Program-made: the position numbers and the translations under genes
In this document: piece after piece, positions 1 to 6,732 of the stretch
How the letters are laid out: the number at the start of each line of letters is the position of its first letter
Numbering within the stretch: position 1 is the first letter of the stretch
NCBI GenBank assembly: GCA_043760555.1
Contig: JAYUOW010000208.1
Coordinates: forward strand, 1 to 11,425
Reading direction: 5' to 3'
Length of the DNA stretch: 11,425 nt
DNA from: JANMDR01 sp043760555
Lineage (GTDB): Bacteria; Pseudomonadota; Gammaproteobacteria; Burkholderiales; Usitatibacteraceae
Notes under the pieces: model-generated
Database searches by the model: none
What the model saw: only the letters and a program-made list of their open reading frames with translations
Told to the model about the DNA's origin: nothing

Positions 1-725
1 GCAAATCAGCATTAGAAAAAACAACTGCAGAACGGTTAAAAGGTTCGTATCAAGAACTCGACAAACAGCAAGCCGCAGAGGCCACCACACCGCGTAGACC
101 CGCAGATTTTCTCGAAGATATTAAAGCCGAACTTGGTAGGCCGCGCGGCACAGTAGCCAAGCCTGACACCAATCTAGCGCCCGAGGTCGCGGCGCAAAAA
201 GCGGAAACACGCACCCAAGCCGCAGTAATCCCGTCTCTGCCCTCGACCCTCCCTGCTTCGCCATCGCCATCGTCATCGTTATCGCCACCGTCATCGCCTC
301 TGCCGGCAGCGCCAGCACTTCAGGTAAATGTTCCGCCAAATCTTAAGGTGGAACCCATTTTGACACCCGCTGCGCCACCAATTTTGACCGCTGCGCCTAT
401 TGTTGCTCCCGTGCCTGCGCGCGTCGAAAACACGGACCGCGTCGCCCCGGCACTTATTTCACCATCGGCGCAAGCATCGCTAAAACCGTTGACAAGACGT
501 GAGCCGGAGTTTCCGTTAGAAGCAAAACAACGCGGCATTGAAGCCGGTGTGGTGCGGGCGCGCGCCGTCGTAAGTAGCAGCGGCGAAGTTGTTAAGGTCG
601 AAATATTGTCGGCTAATCCACCACGCGTTTTCGATCGCAGCGTCCTCACCGCTTTACGTCGTTGGACCTTTAATCCTGGCGCAAATGATCGCATCTATGA
701 AGGTGAGTTTAACTTTCGGCAATAG
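1..725 (+). CDS. TonB C-terminal domain protein, 5'-truncated by the window
   Basis: The reading frame is open from base 3 to the TAG at 723-725, giving 240 visible residues, and the true start lies upstream of the window. The last ~80 residues fit the TonB C-terminal fold: a PLTRREPEFPLEAKQRGIEA segment, then VVRARAVVSSSGEVVKVEIL, then FDRSVLTALRRWTFNPG. This fold normally contacts the TonB box of outer-membrane receptors. Before it come ~70 residues rich in Pro, Ala and Ser, a typical periplasm-spanning linker, and a charged region (KSALEKTTAERLKGSYQELD). An in-frame GTG at 348 is only an internal codon, since the frame is open well upstream of it. No membrane anchor is visible; it may be upstream. 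The protein could be an energy-transducing TonB or another membrane protein with a TonB-like tail. No ExbB or ExbD gene is in view. Confidence 0.8.
   Translation, partial: KSALEKTTAERLKGSYQELDKQQAAEATTPRRPADFLEDIKAELGRPRGTVAKPDTNLAPEVAAQKAETRTQAAVIPSLPSTLPASPSPSSSLSPPSSPLPAAPALQVNVPPNLKVEPILTPAAPPILTAAPIVAPVPARVENTDRVAPALISPSAQASLKPLTRREPEFPLEAKQRGIEAGVVRARAVVSSSGEVVKVEILSANPPRVFDRSVLTALRRWTFNPGANDRIYEGEFNFRQ
258..299 (+). repeat. TCG-rich hexanucleotide repeat in the TonB-protein linker
   Basis: About seven degenerate hexamers of the form TCGNNA lie in frame and encode a Ser-Pro/Ser-Ser run (SPSPSSSLSPPSSP). The array sits in the proline-rich linker, so gain or loss of a unit would change linker length by two residues without breaking the frame. 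Confidence 0.6.
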
Positions 726-826
726 CCATGCAACGCAGATCGTTTTATTTTAGTCAAGAAACTGCCTTCAGCTTGAAACATCCGGTGCGTATGCTTCAGG
801 TTTCTTAAACGCAGGAGCACCACACC

Positions 827-1738
827 ATGTTATCTACCACTCAACGCACACGATGTTTTTCACAGCTTGCCGGAATCGGTTTACTAGGGTTAAGCGTTGC
901 ATTTGTAAGCACGCAGGCAAATGCGCAAAGCAATTTGTCGACCACGCTGGAGAAAAAACCCCCGACTTTAGAGCCTAAATCGCAAACTAAAAAGCAAACT
1001 AAGCAGCAAGCAACTCAGCCGCAGAATACGCTATTAGCCATTGTTGAAACCCGCTCGCGGATTCAGCGCGTGGCTAGGTTATATCTCGAAATAGCTGCCG
1101 ATTCACGCACCGAATATACGATTCCGATGTTCACGCGTGAGGTGTCGTTTCTGGATGGCAATATTGCCAAGCTCGAAAAAATAGCGTTGTCGGCCGACGA
1201 AGAAAAAGCATTCACGCGCATTCGCAGCCGTTACGACGAGCTTCGGGCGTTGTTTACACAGCCTTACAACGCGCAAAACGGTGGGCTTGTATACGCAATC
1301 TCTGAAGAGCTAATGGCCTCCTCACAAAAACTAGCGCAGCTAAGCGCACAAAACATTGATACCGATAGTGCTTACGCGCTGGATATTTCCGGCCGCGTCA
1401 TGGCGCAAACCGAGCGCATCGCCAAAGCATTTATGCAATGCGCCCTAACCCAGTCGCGGTCAAGCTTGGTTGATCTTGACCAATGGCGCAAAGAACACGC
1501 TACCGGTTTATCGCAGCTTGCCGACATGAAAATTAACGACGGCTATACCTACTACAACTTAAATTTAAGCAAGATGCTTAACACCCAACAAGGGCAATAC
1601 ATTACCGCGTCGCTCAAAACAAAACGGTGCGACGTGCCCACCAGTATGCTGCGCTCAAGTGATGCAATGTGGTCGATTTTGCAATCAACCAATGCGCGCT
1701 ATTTTCTACAAATGGGCAAGCCTGCAAGGCTTGGCTAA
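827..1738 (+). CDS. Exported PilJ-like (type IV pili methyl-accepting N-terminal) domain protein
   Basis: A 303-residue protein. The start is fixed by AGGAG at 813-817, nine bases before the ATG. It has a Sec signal peptide with a hydrophobic core near residues 13-28 and likely cleavage after ANA33. A Lys/Gln/Thr-rich linker follows (residues ~42-66). Two related helical motifs, TRSRIQRVARLYLEIA (~75-90) and DISGRVMAQTERIAKAFM (~186-203), resemble the repeated 'AGRQRMLSQR-(I/M)AK-Y' motif of the PilJ/NarX-type sensor domain. That domain normally sits in the periplasm and feeds a transmembrane histidine kinase or chemotaxis receptor. No second membrane segment, HAMP or signalling domain follows, so this is a free periplasmic version. 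Cys205 and a Cys near 265 could form a disulfide. Its ligand and partner are unknown. The stop codon lies at the edge of the inverted repeat that begins at 1736. Confidence 0.7.
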   Translation: MLSTTQRTRCFSQLAGIGLLGLSVAFVSTQANAQSNLSTTLEKKPPTLEPKSQTKKQTKQQATQPQNTLLAIVETRSRIQRVARLYLEIAADSRTEYTIPMFTREVSFLDGNIAKLEKIALSADEEKAFTRIRSRYDELRALFTQPYNAQNGGLVYAISEELMASSQKLAQLSAQNIDTDSAYALDISGRVMAQTERIAKAFMQCALTQSRSSLVDLDQWRKEHATGLSQLADMKINDGYTYYNLNLSKMLNTQQGQYITASLKTKRCDVPTSMLRSSDAMWSILQSTNARYFLQMGKPARLG

Positions 1739-1964
1739 TTGGCAAAACATTTCTTTTCAACGGGCTTAGGGATGCGGAAACTGTCAATATTCCATTTCTG
1801 AATGCACCGACGGGCGCATTGCGTCGTTGTTCCTCAGTTGTGTGGCCAGCCACACTGCCTTCAGAACGCCTAGTACTGCATCCCGTTAGTGTATTCATAA
1901 ACGGTACATTGACAATTGCCGCACCCCTTAAACCAGAACACGTGATTTTTTCGGCAATCAATTA
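1736..1964. repeat. 229-bp imperfect inverted repeat filling the gap before olsB
   Basis: The whole gap folds back on itself. The centre is GTGTGGC (1840-1846), CA, GCCACAC (1849-1855). The best arms are 1771-1815 against 1881-1925: GATGCGG/GGTGCGG, CTGTCAAT/TTGTCAAT, TGAAT and ACGGG recur in order on the opposite strand, with about 22 of 30 bases matching over 1786-1815. The outer ends are TAATTG (1736-1741) and CAATTA (1959-1964). The left end includes the stop codon of the upstream gene, and the right end abuts the olsB ribosome binding site (AAGGAG 1964-1969). It could be an old palindromic mobile element (MITE-like) or an inverted duplication. Open frames on both strands here encode similar peptides only because of the symmetry. 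I do not call them genes. Confidence 0.7.
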
Positions 1965-1975
1965 AGGAGCCGCTT

Positions 1976-2797
1976 ATGCATGCACAAATGGTCATTACCG
2001 AACCAACAAGCAAAAGAAATATTGAGCCCACCACGGCCGCAACGCCGCGTTTTAGCGTTTATCTTGCAGGCAACAAAACCGAAATTCGCGAAGCACAACG
2101 GCTGCGCCATCAAATATTTTTTGAGGCAAAACAAGGTCAAGGTGCGGTGCTCGGCGGTGTTGACATCGACGATTTTGATAAGGACTGCGAGCACTTAATT
2201 GTGCGTGAATTAACCCACAATCAAGTGGTAGGTTGCTATCGCATCATGCGCCCAGAAAAAGCCGCCAAGCGCGGCGGTTACTACTCCGATAGCGAATTTA
2301 ATCTGGAAGCGCTCAATCCACTGCGCCCCCAAATTGCTGAAGCGGGTCGGGCTTGCATTCATCCTGACTATCGATCCGGCGCAGTAATTATGCTGCTATG
2401 GTCGGGTTTGGTGCAATTTATGATCACCAATAATTATCAGTACATGATTGGTTGCGCAAGCATTGCGCTTGATGATACTGCCGACCACGCCGCTGGCGTA
2501 GCCGCTGCCGCAGCGATTTACGCGCAGATGCAGGAAAAGTTTTTATCCCCGTTGCATTTGCGCGTAACACCAAAAATTGCCTTGCCGCTGCCGGCACTTG
2601 TGAGTACCAATACCGACGCGCCACCAATTCGCATTCCGCCATTACTAAAAGGCTATACCCGCCTAGGGGCGTGGATTTGCGGTGCGCCAGCGTGGGACAA
2701 GTCCTTCAACACCGCCGATTTGTTTACCATGATGTCGCTGTCGCAAATGAATAAACAGTATGCGAAGCATTTTATAAAAATAAACCCGATGAACTAA
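1976..2797 (+). CDS. olsB: OlsB, L-ornithine N-alpha-acyltransferase
   Basis: A 273-residue cytoplasmic/membrane-associated acyltransferase of the OlsB family (GNAT-like fold). It transfers a 3-hydroxyacyl chain from acyl-ACP to the alpha-amino group of ornithine, forming lyso-ornithine lipid. OlsA, which would add the second chain, is not in view. Motifs in family order are: RFSVYLAGNKTEIREAQRLR (25-44), the acidic DDFDKDCEHLIV (65-76), VVGCYRIM (84-91), GGYYSDSEFNL (100-110), EAGRACIHPDYR (122-133), LLWSGL (140-145), MIGCAS (157-162), and near the C-terminus PPLLKGYTRLGAWICG and DKSFNTADLF. The start is set by AAGGAG (1964-1969), six bases before the ATG; an ATG at 1980 is out of frame. Ornithine lipids are phosphorus-free and often rise under phosphate limitation, which suits the convergent pstS and nearby phoX. 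No convincing Pho box was found directly upstream. Confidence 0.88.
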   Translation: MHAQMVITEPTSKRNIEPTTAATPRFSVYLAGNKTEIREAQRLRHQIFFEAKQGQGAVLGGVDIDDFDKDCEHLIVRELTHNQVVGCYRIMRPEKAAKRGGYYSDSEFNLEALNPLRPQIAEAGRACIHPDYRSGAVIMLLWSGLVQFMITNNYQYMIGCASIALDDTADHAAGVAAAAAIYAQMQEKFLSPLHLRVTPKIALPLPALVSTNTDAPPIRIPPLLKGYTRLGAWICGAPAWDKSFNTADLFTMMSLSQMNKQYAKHFIKINPMN

Positions 2798-2815
2798 ACG
2801 ACATCGTTGGGTTTA
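2781..2815 (-). terminator. Probable rho-independent terminator of pstS, overlapping the end of olsB
   Basis: TAAACC+CGATG (2781-2791) pairs with CATCG (2802-2806) and GGTTTA (2810-2815), with a three-base bulge. Read on the minus strand, it starts ten bases past the pstS stop and is followed by a T-rich stretch (TTTTTAT), as expected for termination of leftward transcription. Read rightward there is no clean T run. The left arm lies inside the last codons of olsB. Confidence 0.6.
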
Positions 2816-2824
2816 TGGTGTGGT

Positions 2825-3925
2825 TCATTTTAACGCTGCAACCGCAACACGCTCACCCAATTCATTTTGCAGCAGCTTAATAGGCTTCCCATCAAGAGCA
2901 GTTACCGCAGCTAGCTGCTGCACCACGCGCGTTTGCGTCGCTGCTGGGAGCGGCGCGAAGCCAGTGCCAACGATGGCGTCATCACCTTTTAGCATTGCCC
3001 AATAGAAAAACTGTAGTGCGCGGGCAGCGGCTGGTGTTTTTGGTTTCGCGTCCACCAACACAAAAGTAGCGGCAACAATGGGCCACGACTCTGCACCCGC
3101 CATATTTACGAGTGGTGCGCGAGCGTTATCTTTCAGTGCCGAGTTGGCAACCGCCTTCGCAAAGGCTTTTTCAGAAGCCGCCACGAAAACACCGTCTTTA
3201 TTCTGCATTAACACGGCCGAAAGTTTAAATTTCACGGCGCGGTCTAACGACACATAACCCATAGCGCCGACTGTATCGCGCACGTAGCCTGCGACGCCGT
3301 CATTTCCTTTCACGGCTGCAGCGATGCCCGACCAAGGCAGCCGACGGCCACGGCGGTCTTGCCAATCGCTGTTGGCTGTCGCGAGGTAGGAAGCTAGGGT
3401 GTCGGTGGTACCTGACACATCTTCGCGCATCACTAGGGCTAACTTTAAGTCTGGCAACTTTAAGCCGGGATTTGCTGCGGCAATACGAGGGTCGTTCCAA
3501 TTGCGGATAGTGCCACGAAAAATATCAGACAGCAAAGCCGGCGTAATTTTGAGCGTTTGGGTATTTACTCCGGGGATGTTTATCACGGGCACCACGCCGC
3601 CTACGATAGTTGGAAACTGCAACAAGCCCTGCCGCGCTTCCTCGGACACTGAAATGGGCGTATCAGTGGCACCAAAATCGACCTCGTGTGCGCCGATGGC
3701 GCGCACGCCTGCACCTGAGCCAGACGCCAAATACTTCACCTGAATGCCTTTTTCTTTTGCAAACGCAAACGCCCACGTGGTGTAAACCAAAGAAGGAAAC
3801 GTCGCACCCGCGCCGCTAATTTCATTTGGCGCTTGTGCGTAGCTAGGCTGCGGCAATCCGACTAGTAGCGCGCTCAATGCGCTAGCCAGAATAGTTTTAA
3901 AGTATGAGTGAGTAATTTTTTGCAT
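2825..3925 (-). CDS. pstS: PstS, periplasmic phosphate-binding protein of the Pst ABC transporter
   Basis: A 366-residue protein, normal length for the family. It has a Sec signal peptide (residues 1-30, cleavage after PSYA). PstS hallmarks follow: ISGAGATFPSLVY (36-48), KYLASGSGAGVRAIGAHEVDFGATDTPIS (64-92; the phosphate-loop Ser/Gly run and Asp), PTIVGGVVPVINIPGV (105-120), IFRGTIRNWNDPRIAAANPG (135-154) and REDVSGTTDTLASYL (167-181). It captures orthophosphate and delivers it to PstC/PstA/PstB, none of which is in the window, so this copy is an orphan here. The start is ATG at 3925, with a modest GGAA eight bases upstream. It is divergent from phoX and convergent with olsB. The shared 330-bp region upstream holds a Pho-box-like array, so PhoB control is likely. 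Confidence 0.93.
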   Translation of the reverse strand: MQKITHSYFKTILASALSALLVGLPQPSYAQAPNEISGAGATFPSLVYTTWAFAFAKEKGIQVKYLASGSGAGVRAIGAHEVDFGATDTPISVSEEARQGLLQFPTIVGGVVPVINIPGVNTQTLKITPALLSDIFRGTIRNWNDPRIAAANPGLKLPDLKLALVMREDVSGTTDTLASYLATANSDWQDRRGRRLPWSGIAAAVKGNDGVAGYVRDTVGAMGYVSLDRAVKFKLSAVLMQNKDGVFVAASEKAFAKAVANSALKDNARAPLVNMAGAESWPIVAATFVLVDAKPKTPAAARALQFFYWAMLKGDDAIVGTGFAPLPAATQTRVVQQLAAVTALDGKPIKLLQNELGERVAVAALK

Positions 3926-3980
3926 GATGATAGTTCCAAAATAAAAGGGAGCAGGCTCAAATGTAGAACATGCTCACCCA

Positions 3981-4001
3981 TGGTATGCCTAATTGATACC
4001 A
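3981..4001. promoter_or_regulatory. TGGTAT-N9-ATACCA operator-like dyad
   Basis: A perfect 6-bp dyad, TGGTAT (3981-3986) and ATACCA (3996-4001), separated by nine bases. It covers the proposed -10 of pstS (3993-3998), so a bound protein would block or modulate that promoter. The cognate regulator cannot be named from sequence. Confidence 0.4.
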
Positions 4002-4035
4002 GTCATTGTCAATCATTATTTCAAAATGATGACAA
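3993..4035 (-). promoter_or_regulatory. Candidate PhoB-type promoter of pstS
   Basis: On the minus strand, TTGTCAT (6 of 7 to the CTGTCAT half-site), four bases, then TTGAAAT occupy 4018-4035. A third unit, ATTGACA, lies at 4007-4013, so units recur every 11 bases as in PhoB arrays. A TGG-TATCAA extended -10-like element (TATCAA at 3993-3998) follows eight bases later, about 67 bases upstream of the pstS ATG. The same DNA is also a dyad (TTGTCAATCATT at 4006-4017 with AATGATGACAA at 4025-4035). The second and third units are weak matches. Confidence 0.45.
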
Positions 4036-4072
4036 ATACACGGATTGCGAAAATATATTTTTGAATTCTGAG

Positions 4073-4117
4073 CGATAGGCTGTAGACGCCCCATTTTCGG
4101 GTATCGACAGCCTATCG
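4073..4117. repeat. Hairpin with 11-bp perfect arms, divergent member of the CCC-N7-GGG family
   Basis: CGATAGGCTGT (4073-4083) is perfectly complementary to ACAGCCTATCG (4107-4117). The interior reads AGACGCCC, seven bases, GGGTATC. This is the same inner sequence and spacing seen in the hairpins at 6501, 6697 and 10335, although the outer arm differs and pairs by its own complementarity. No T run follows, so it is not an obvious terminator. It lies ~140 bases upstream of the phoX ATG and may be in its leader. Confidence 0.65.
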
Positions 4118-4124
4118 ACTATGT

Positions 4125-4180
4125 GCGCAGGCACACACTTTTCGGTGTAATTTTCTCTAAAATGAGCGCAGGCCACACTT
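4125..4180 (+). repeat. Direct repeat GCGCAGGC(A/C)ACAC-type pair upstream of phoX
   Basis: GCGCAGGCACACACTT (4125-4140) recurs as GCGCAGGCCACACTT (4166-4180), 41 bases apart start to start, about four helical turns. The pair could be regulator binding sites or a small duplication. I see no recognisable -35/-10 pair attached to it. Apart from the items listed, the 3926-4255 gap shows no gene. Confidence 0.4.
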
Positions 4181-4209
4181 CAGGCTTGCTTAATACGATT
4201 GAAATATAT

Positions 4210-4248
4210 CTCCTGCATGCTGGTGGTTTTAGTCCACCCACTCAGGAG
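4210..4248 (+). promoter_or_regulatory. Leader hairpin predicted to cover the phoX ribosome binding site
   Basis: CTCCTG (4210-4215) is perfectly complementary to CAGGAG (4243-4248), which contains the phoX Shine-Dalgarno AGGAG (4244-4248). Inside, GGTGG (4222-4226) pairs with CCACC (4234-4238) around a seven-base loop. Folding would hide the ribosome binding site seven bases before the ATG at 4256, a plausible translational switch. Confidence 0.5.
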
Positions 4249-4255
4249 CAATGCT

Positions 4256-6469
4256 ATGTCGTACGATAAAACCGCCGAAGACTGCGTTACCAATTTATCC
4301 GCAAACCCATCTATTGAAGACATCATCGAACAGCGTTTGGCTGACCCCGCGCGACGCAATGTGCTTGCTGGTGGTGCCGGTGCGGCAGCACTTTCCATAT
4401 TTGGGCTTGGCTCCGCAGTCGGACTAAGCGGTTGTTCAGACAACGATAATCCGCAACCAGACACCCCTGCCCCGGCCGTAAAAGCGCCAGAACGCGCAAC
4501 CACGCTCGGTTTTGCGCCAGTAGCTAAGTCCACCGCCGACGTGCTTACCGTGCCAGCTGGCTACACCGCATCGGTGTTGTTTCGCTTAGGCGACCCAATG
4601 TCTGACGCCACACCTGACTACCGCAACGACGGTTCAGAATCCGGCGCGTCGTTCACGCAGCGTTCTGGTGACCATCACGATGGGATGCACTATTTTGGGC
4701 TATCGGCCAGCGGCGCGTATGACCCAAACTCCTCCGACCGAGGCTTGCTTTGCATCAACCATGAAGCCTTGACGCCAGTGTTTTTGCATACAAACGGTGT
4801 CACCGCTGCGGCGGGCGTGCGGCTCTCGGCAGACGAGTGCCTCAAAGAAATGAATGCAATGGGTGTATCGGTAGTGGAAGTACGACGCGGCGCAAACAAC
4901 ACTTGGACGTACGTCAAAGGTTCAACATTTAATCGTCGCATCACCACGCTGACAGAAATGCAGATGACAGGCCCGGCGGGTGGCACGCCATTTATGGCAA
5001 CCGCTTATTCGCCAAACGGCACGTTAACGCGCGGCACGGCCAATAATTGCGCTCACGGCTACACCCCTTGGGGCACCTATTTAACTTGTGAAGAGAACTT
5101 TGCAGGCTATTTCCGTCGCATCACCGCAACTGACAATCCAAACCGCAGTCGCAAAGAAGTAACCTCATTTGCCCGCTATGGCATCGGCGGTGCAGGTCGC
5201 GAGGGGTGGGCTACTGTGACTGGCGCGAGCGCCACCGACACCACTTTCAGCCGTTGGATTGCCGAAAAAACTGGCTCGTCAGCCGATGGTAGAGATGACT
5301 TCCGCAACGCACCAAACACGTTTGGCTGGGTTGTCGAAATTGATCCATTCAACCCTACGTCCACACCAAAAAAACGCACCGCACTCGGTCGTTTTGCGCA
5401 CGAAGGTGCTTGGCCTGGCCGCGTGGTGGCTGGCAAGCCAATCGTTTACTATATGGGCTGCGATTCACGCAACGAATACATTTACAAATATGTTTCTAAC
5501 GCACTTTGGGATCCAGCTGACGCCACCCGAGGGGCAGCCGCAGGCGATAAATATTTAAACGACGGCAAGCTATTCGCGGCTCGTTTTAATGCCGACGCTA
5601 CCGGCAGCTGGATCGAATTGAGCTTTGGTAATTTTGGCGTGACGGCCAGCAACCCCACCTACGCGTTTGAAAATCAAGCCGATGTGCTAATCAATGCACG
5701 CTTAGCCGCTGATGCCGTGATTGCCACCAAAATGGATCGTCCAGAATGGGGTGCGGTTGATCCTTTTAACGGCACGGTATACATGACGTTGACCAACAAC
5801 AGCCAGCGTACCGTGGCTGCCACCGATGCTGCAAATCCACGCTTCTTTAATGACCCGCGCATCACCGGCACCGCACAACGCGGCAATCCAAACGGTCATA
5901 TTATTCGTTGGATTGAAGCGGGCTTTGATTCTTCTGCACCGACGTTTGTGTGGGATATTTTCCTCTTCGGCTCACGTGCCGCAAGTGATGCCCGTGCCGT
6001 CAATTTGTCTGGCTTAACGGCTGCAAATGATTTCTCAAGCCCAGATGGATTGTGGTTTGGTCGCAACGGCATTTTGTGGATTCAAACTGACGACGGCGCG
6101 TTTACCGATGTAACTAACTGCATGATGTTAGCCGCCATTCCCGGCACCACGCGTGACGGCACGGCCATAGCTGTTGCCAACACCGATGGCACCACCACTA
6201 AAACCGTCAACACCTTCATCGGCGCACCGTTGGGTGAATCGAAATTACGGCGCTTCTTAGTAGGGCCTAAAGAATGCGAAATTACCGGCGTCATTGAAAC
6301 ACCGGATGGTCGCGCCATGTTTGTAAACGTGCAACATCCTGGTGAAGATACCCCGGCAAACTTCGCAACCGCAACCTACGGCAGCAACTGGCCAGACGGC
6401 GGTCGTTCACGCCCAAGGTCAGCCACAATTGTGATCACCCGAAACGACGGCGGTGTAATTGGGGTTTAA
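4256..6469 (+). CDS. phoX: PhoX-family alkaline phosphatase, Tat-exported, probable lipoprotein
   Basis: A 737-residue protein of the PhoX (DUF839) family: metal-dependent phosphatases, with iron and calcium in the characterised enzyme, that release phosphate from organic monoesters outside the cytoplasm. The start is ATG 4256, with AGGAG seven bases upstream. An upstream TTG at 4199 is in frame but lacks a ribosome site and would put a Tat signal 50 residues in. The N-terminus has a Tat motif (PARRNVLAGG, 31-40), a hydrophobic stretch and a lipobox-like LSGC (57-60), so Cys60 may be acylated. Conserved blocks are: HHDGMHYFGL (~140-149), LCINHEAL (~165-172), PWGTYLTCEENFAGYF (~271-286, with the Cys/Glu expected at the metal site), ALGRFAHEGAWPG, RPEWGAVDPFNGTVYMTLTNN, SPDGLWFGRNGILWIQTDDG, and the signature GPKECEITGV...NVQHPGE near the end. 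Divergent from pstS and followed by a strong terminator, it is probably transcribed alone and phosphate-controlled. Confidence 0.92.
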   Translation: MSYDKTAEDCVTNLSANPSIEDIIEQRLADPARRNVLAGGAGAAALSIFGLGSAVGLSGCSDNDNPQPDTPAPAVKAPERATTLGFAPVAKSTADVLTVPAGYTASVLFRLGDPMSDATPDYRNDGSESGASFTQRSGDHHDGMHYFGLSASGAYDPNSSDRGLLCINHEALTPVFLHTNGVTAAAGVRLSADECLKEMNAMGVSVVEVRRGANNTWTYVKGSTFNRRITTLTEMQMTGPAGGTPFMATAYSPNGTLTRGTANNCAHGYTPWGTYLTCEENFAGYFRRITATDNPNRSRKEVTSFARYGIGGAGREGWATVTGASATDTTFSRWIAEKTGSSADGRDDFRNAPNTFGWVVEIDPFNPTSTPKKRTALGRFAHEGAWPGRVVAGKPIVYYMGCDSRNEYIYKYVSNALWDPADATRGAAAGDKYLNDGKLFAARFNADATGSWIELSFGNFGVTASNPTYAFENQADVLINARLAADAVIATKMDRPEWGAVDPFNGTVYMTLTNNSQRTVAATDAANPRFFNDPRITGTAQRGNPNGHIIRWIEAGFDSSAPTFVWDIFLFGSRAASDARAVNLSGLTAANDFSSPDGLWFGRNGILWIQTDDGAFTDVTNCMMLAAIPGTTRDGTAIAVANTDGTTTKTVNTFIGAPLGESKLRRFLVGPKECEITGVIETPDGRAMFVNVQHPGEDTPANFATATYGSNWPDGGRSRPRSATIVITRNDGGVIGV

Positions 6470-6500
6470 TGTTTTAAATTTGCAACAATGATGTGGCTTT

Positions 6501-6546
6501 AATGCCTGAAGAAGCCCTATATACGGGTATCTTCAGGCATTTTTTT
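6501..6546 (+). terminator. Strong rho-independent terminator of phoX (CCC-N7-GGG hairpin copy A)
   Basis: AATGCCTGAAGA (6501-6512) pairs perfectly with TCTTCAGGCATT (6530-6541). The interior is AGCCC, seven bases, GGGTA, and a run of seven T ends at 6546. It lies 31 bases past the phoX stop. Confidence 0.92.
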
Positions 6547-6563
6547 GAAGTGCGGTAGATGAC

Positions 6564-6694
6564 GTAGGGCGTAATCAGCGCAGCGCCAATTGCGCCGACT
6601 GTTGGAATGACGGCAATGTTGGGTTATGCATCTTTGCGGCACCGCGCAATTGCATGCGTTAAGCGTAATTCGCGCTACGCTGATTACGTCCTAC
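6564..6694. repeat. REPIN-like element: two inverted GTAG-headed REP sequences
   Basis: The left REP (6564-6596) begins GTAG and carries a hairpin, GGCGTAAT...AATTGCGCC. The right REP on the minus strand (6694 down to 6663) begins GTAG and carries GACGTAAT...AATTACGC. The two are inverted copies: GTAGGgCGTAATCAGCGcAG and GTAGGaCGTAATCAGCGtAG differ at two bases. A 66-bp spacer separates them, so the 131-bp unit can form one long hairpin. GTAG heads and doublet structure are the known marks of REPINs mobilised by RAYT (TnpA-REP) transposases, and no such gene is in this window. It sits between two convergent genes, flanked by hairpin copies A and B. Confidence 0.8.
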
Positions 6695-6696
6695 TT

Positions 6697-6732
6697 TGCC
6701 TGAAAAATCCCTATATACGGGCATCTTCAGCC
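6697..6732 (-). terminator. Decayed CCC-N7-GGG hairpin (copy B), probable terminator of the PHP-GT4 gene
   Basis: The sequence TGCCTGAA...CCCTATATACGGG...ATCTTCAGCC shares the central 13 bases exactly with copy A. Its outer arms no longer pair fully. It starts at the stop codon of the leftward gene and ends two bases from the REPIN, so it is placed to end transcription from the right. Confidence 0.6.

Noticed and set aside
756..805. AAGAAAC...GTTTCTT inverted repeat between the first two genes
   Set aside because: Only seven paired bases around a long loop with no T run; not convincing as terminator or operator.
1781..1798. CTGTCAATATTCCATTTC as a Pho box for olsB
   Set aside because: The second half-site does not match and no -10 follows at the right distance; the first half is part of the inverted repeat.
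1669..1965. 98-residue open frame on the plus strand and a 115-residue one on the minus strand (1614-1961)
   Set aside because: Both run across the inverted repeat, overlap the end of the PilJ-like gene, lack ribosome sites, and resemble each other only because the DNA is palindromic.
4199..4255. Upstream TTG start extending phoX by 19 residues
   Set aside because: No ribosome site there; the ATG at 4256 has a well-spaced AGGAG and gives a normal Tat signal position.
4690..6318. Several minus-strand frames of 65-98 residues inside phoX
   Set aside because: Shadows of a strongly supported gene; no ribosome sites or domains.
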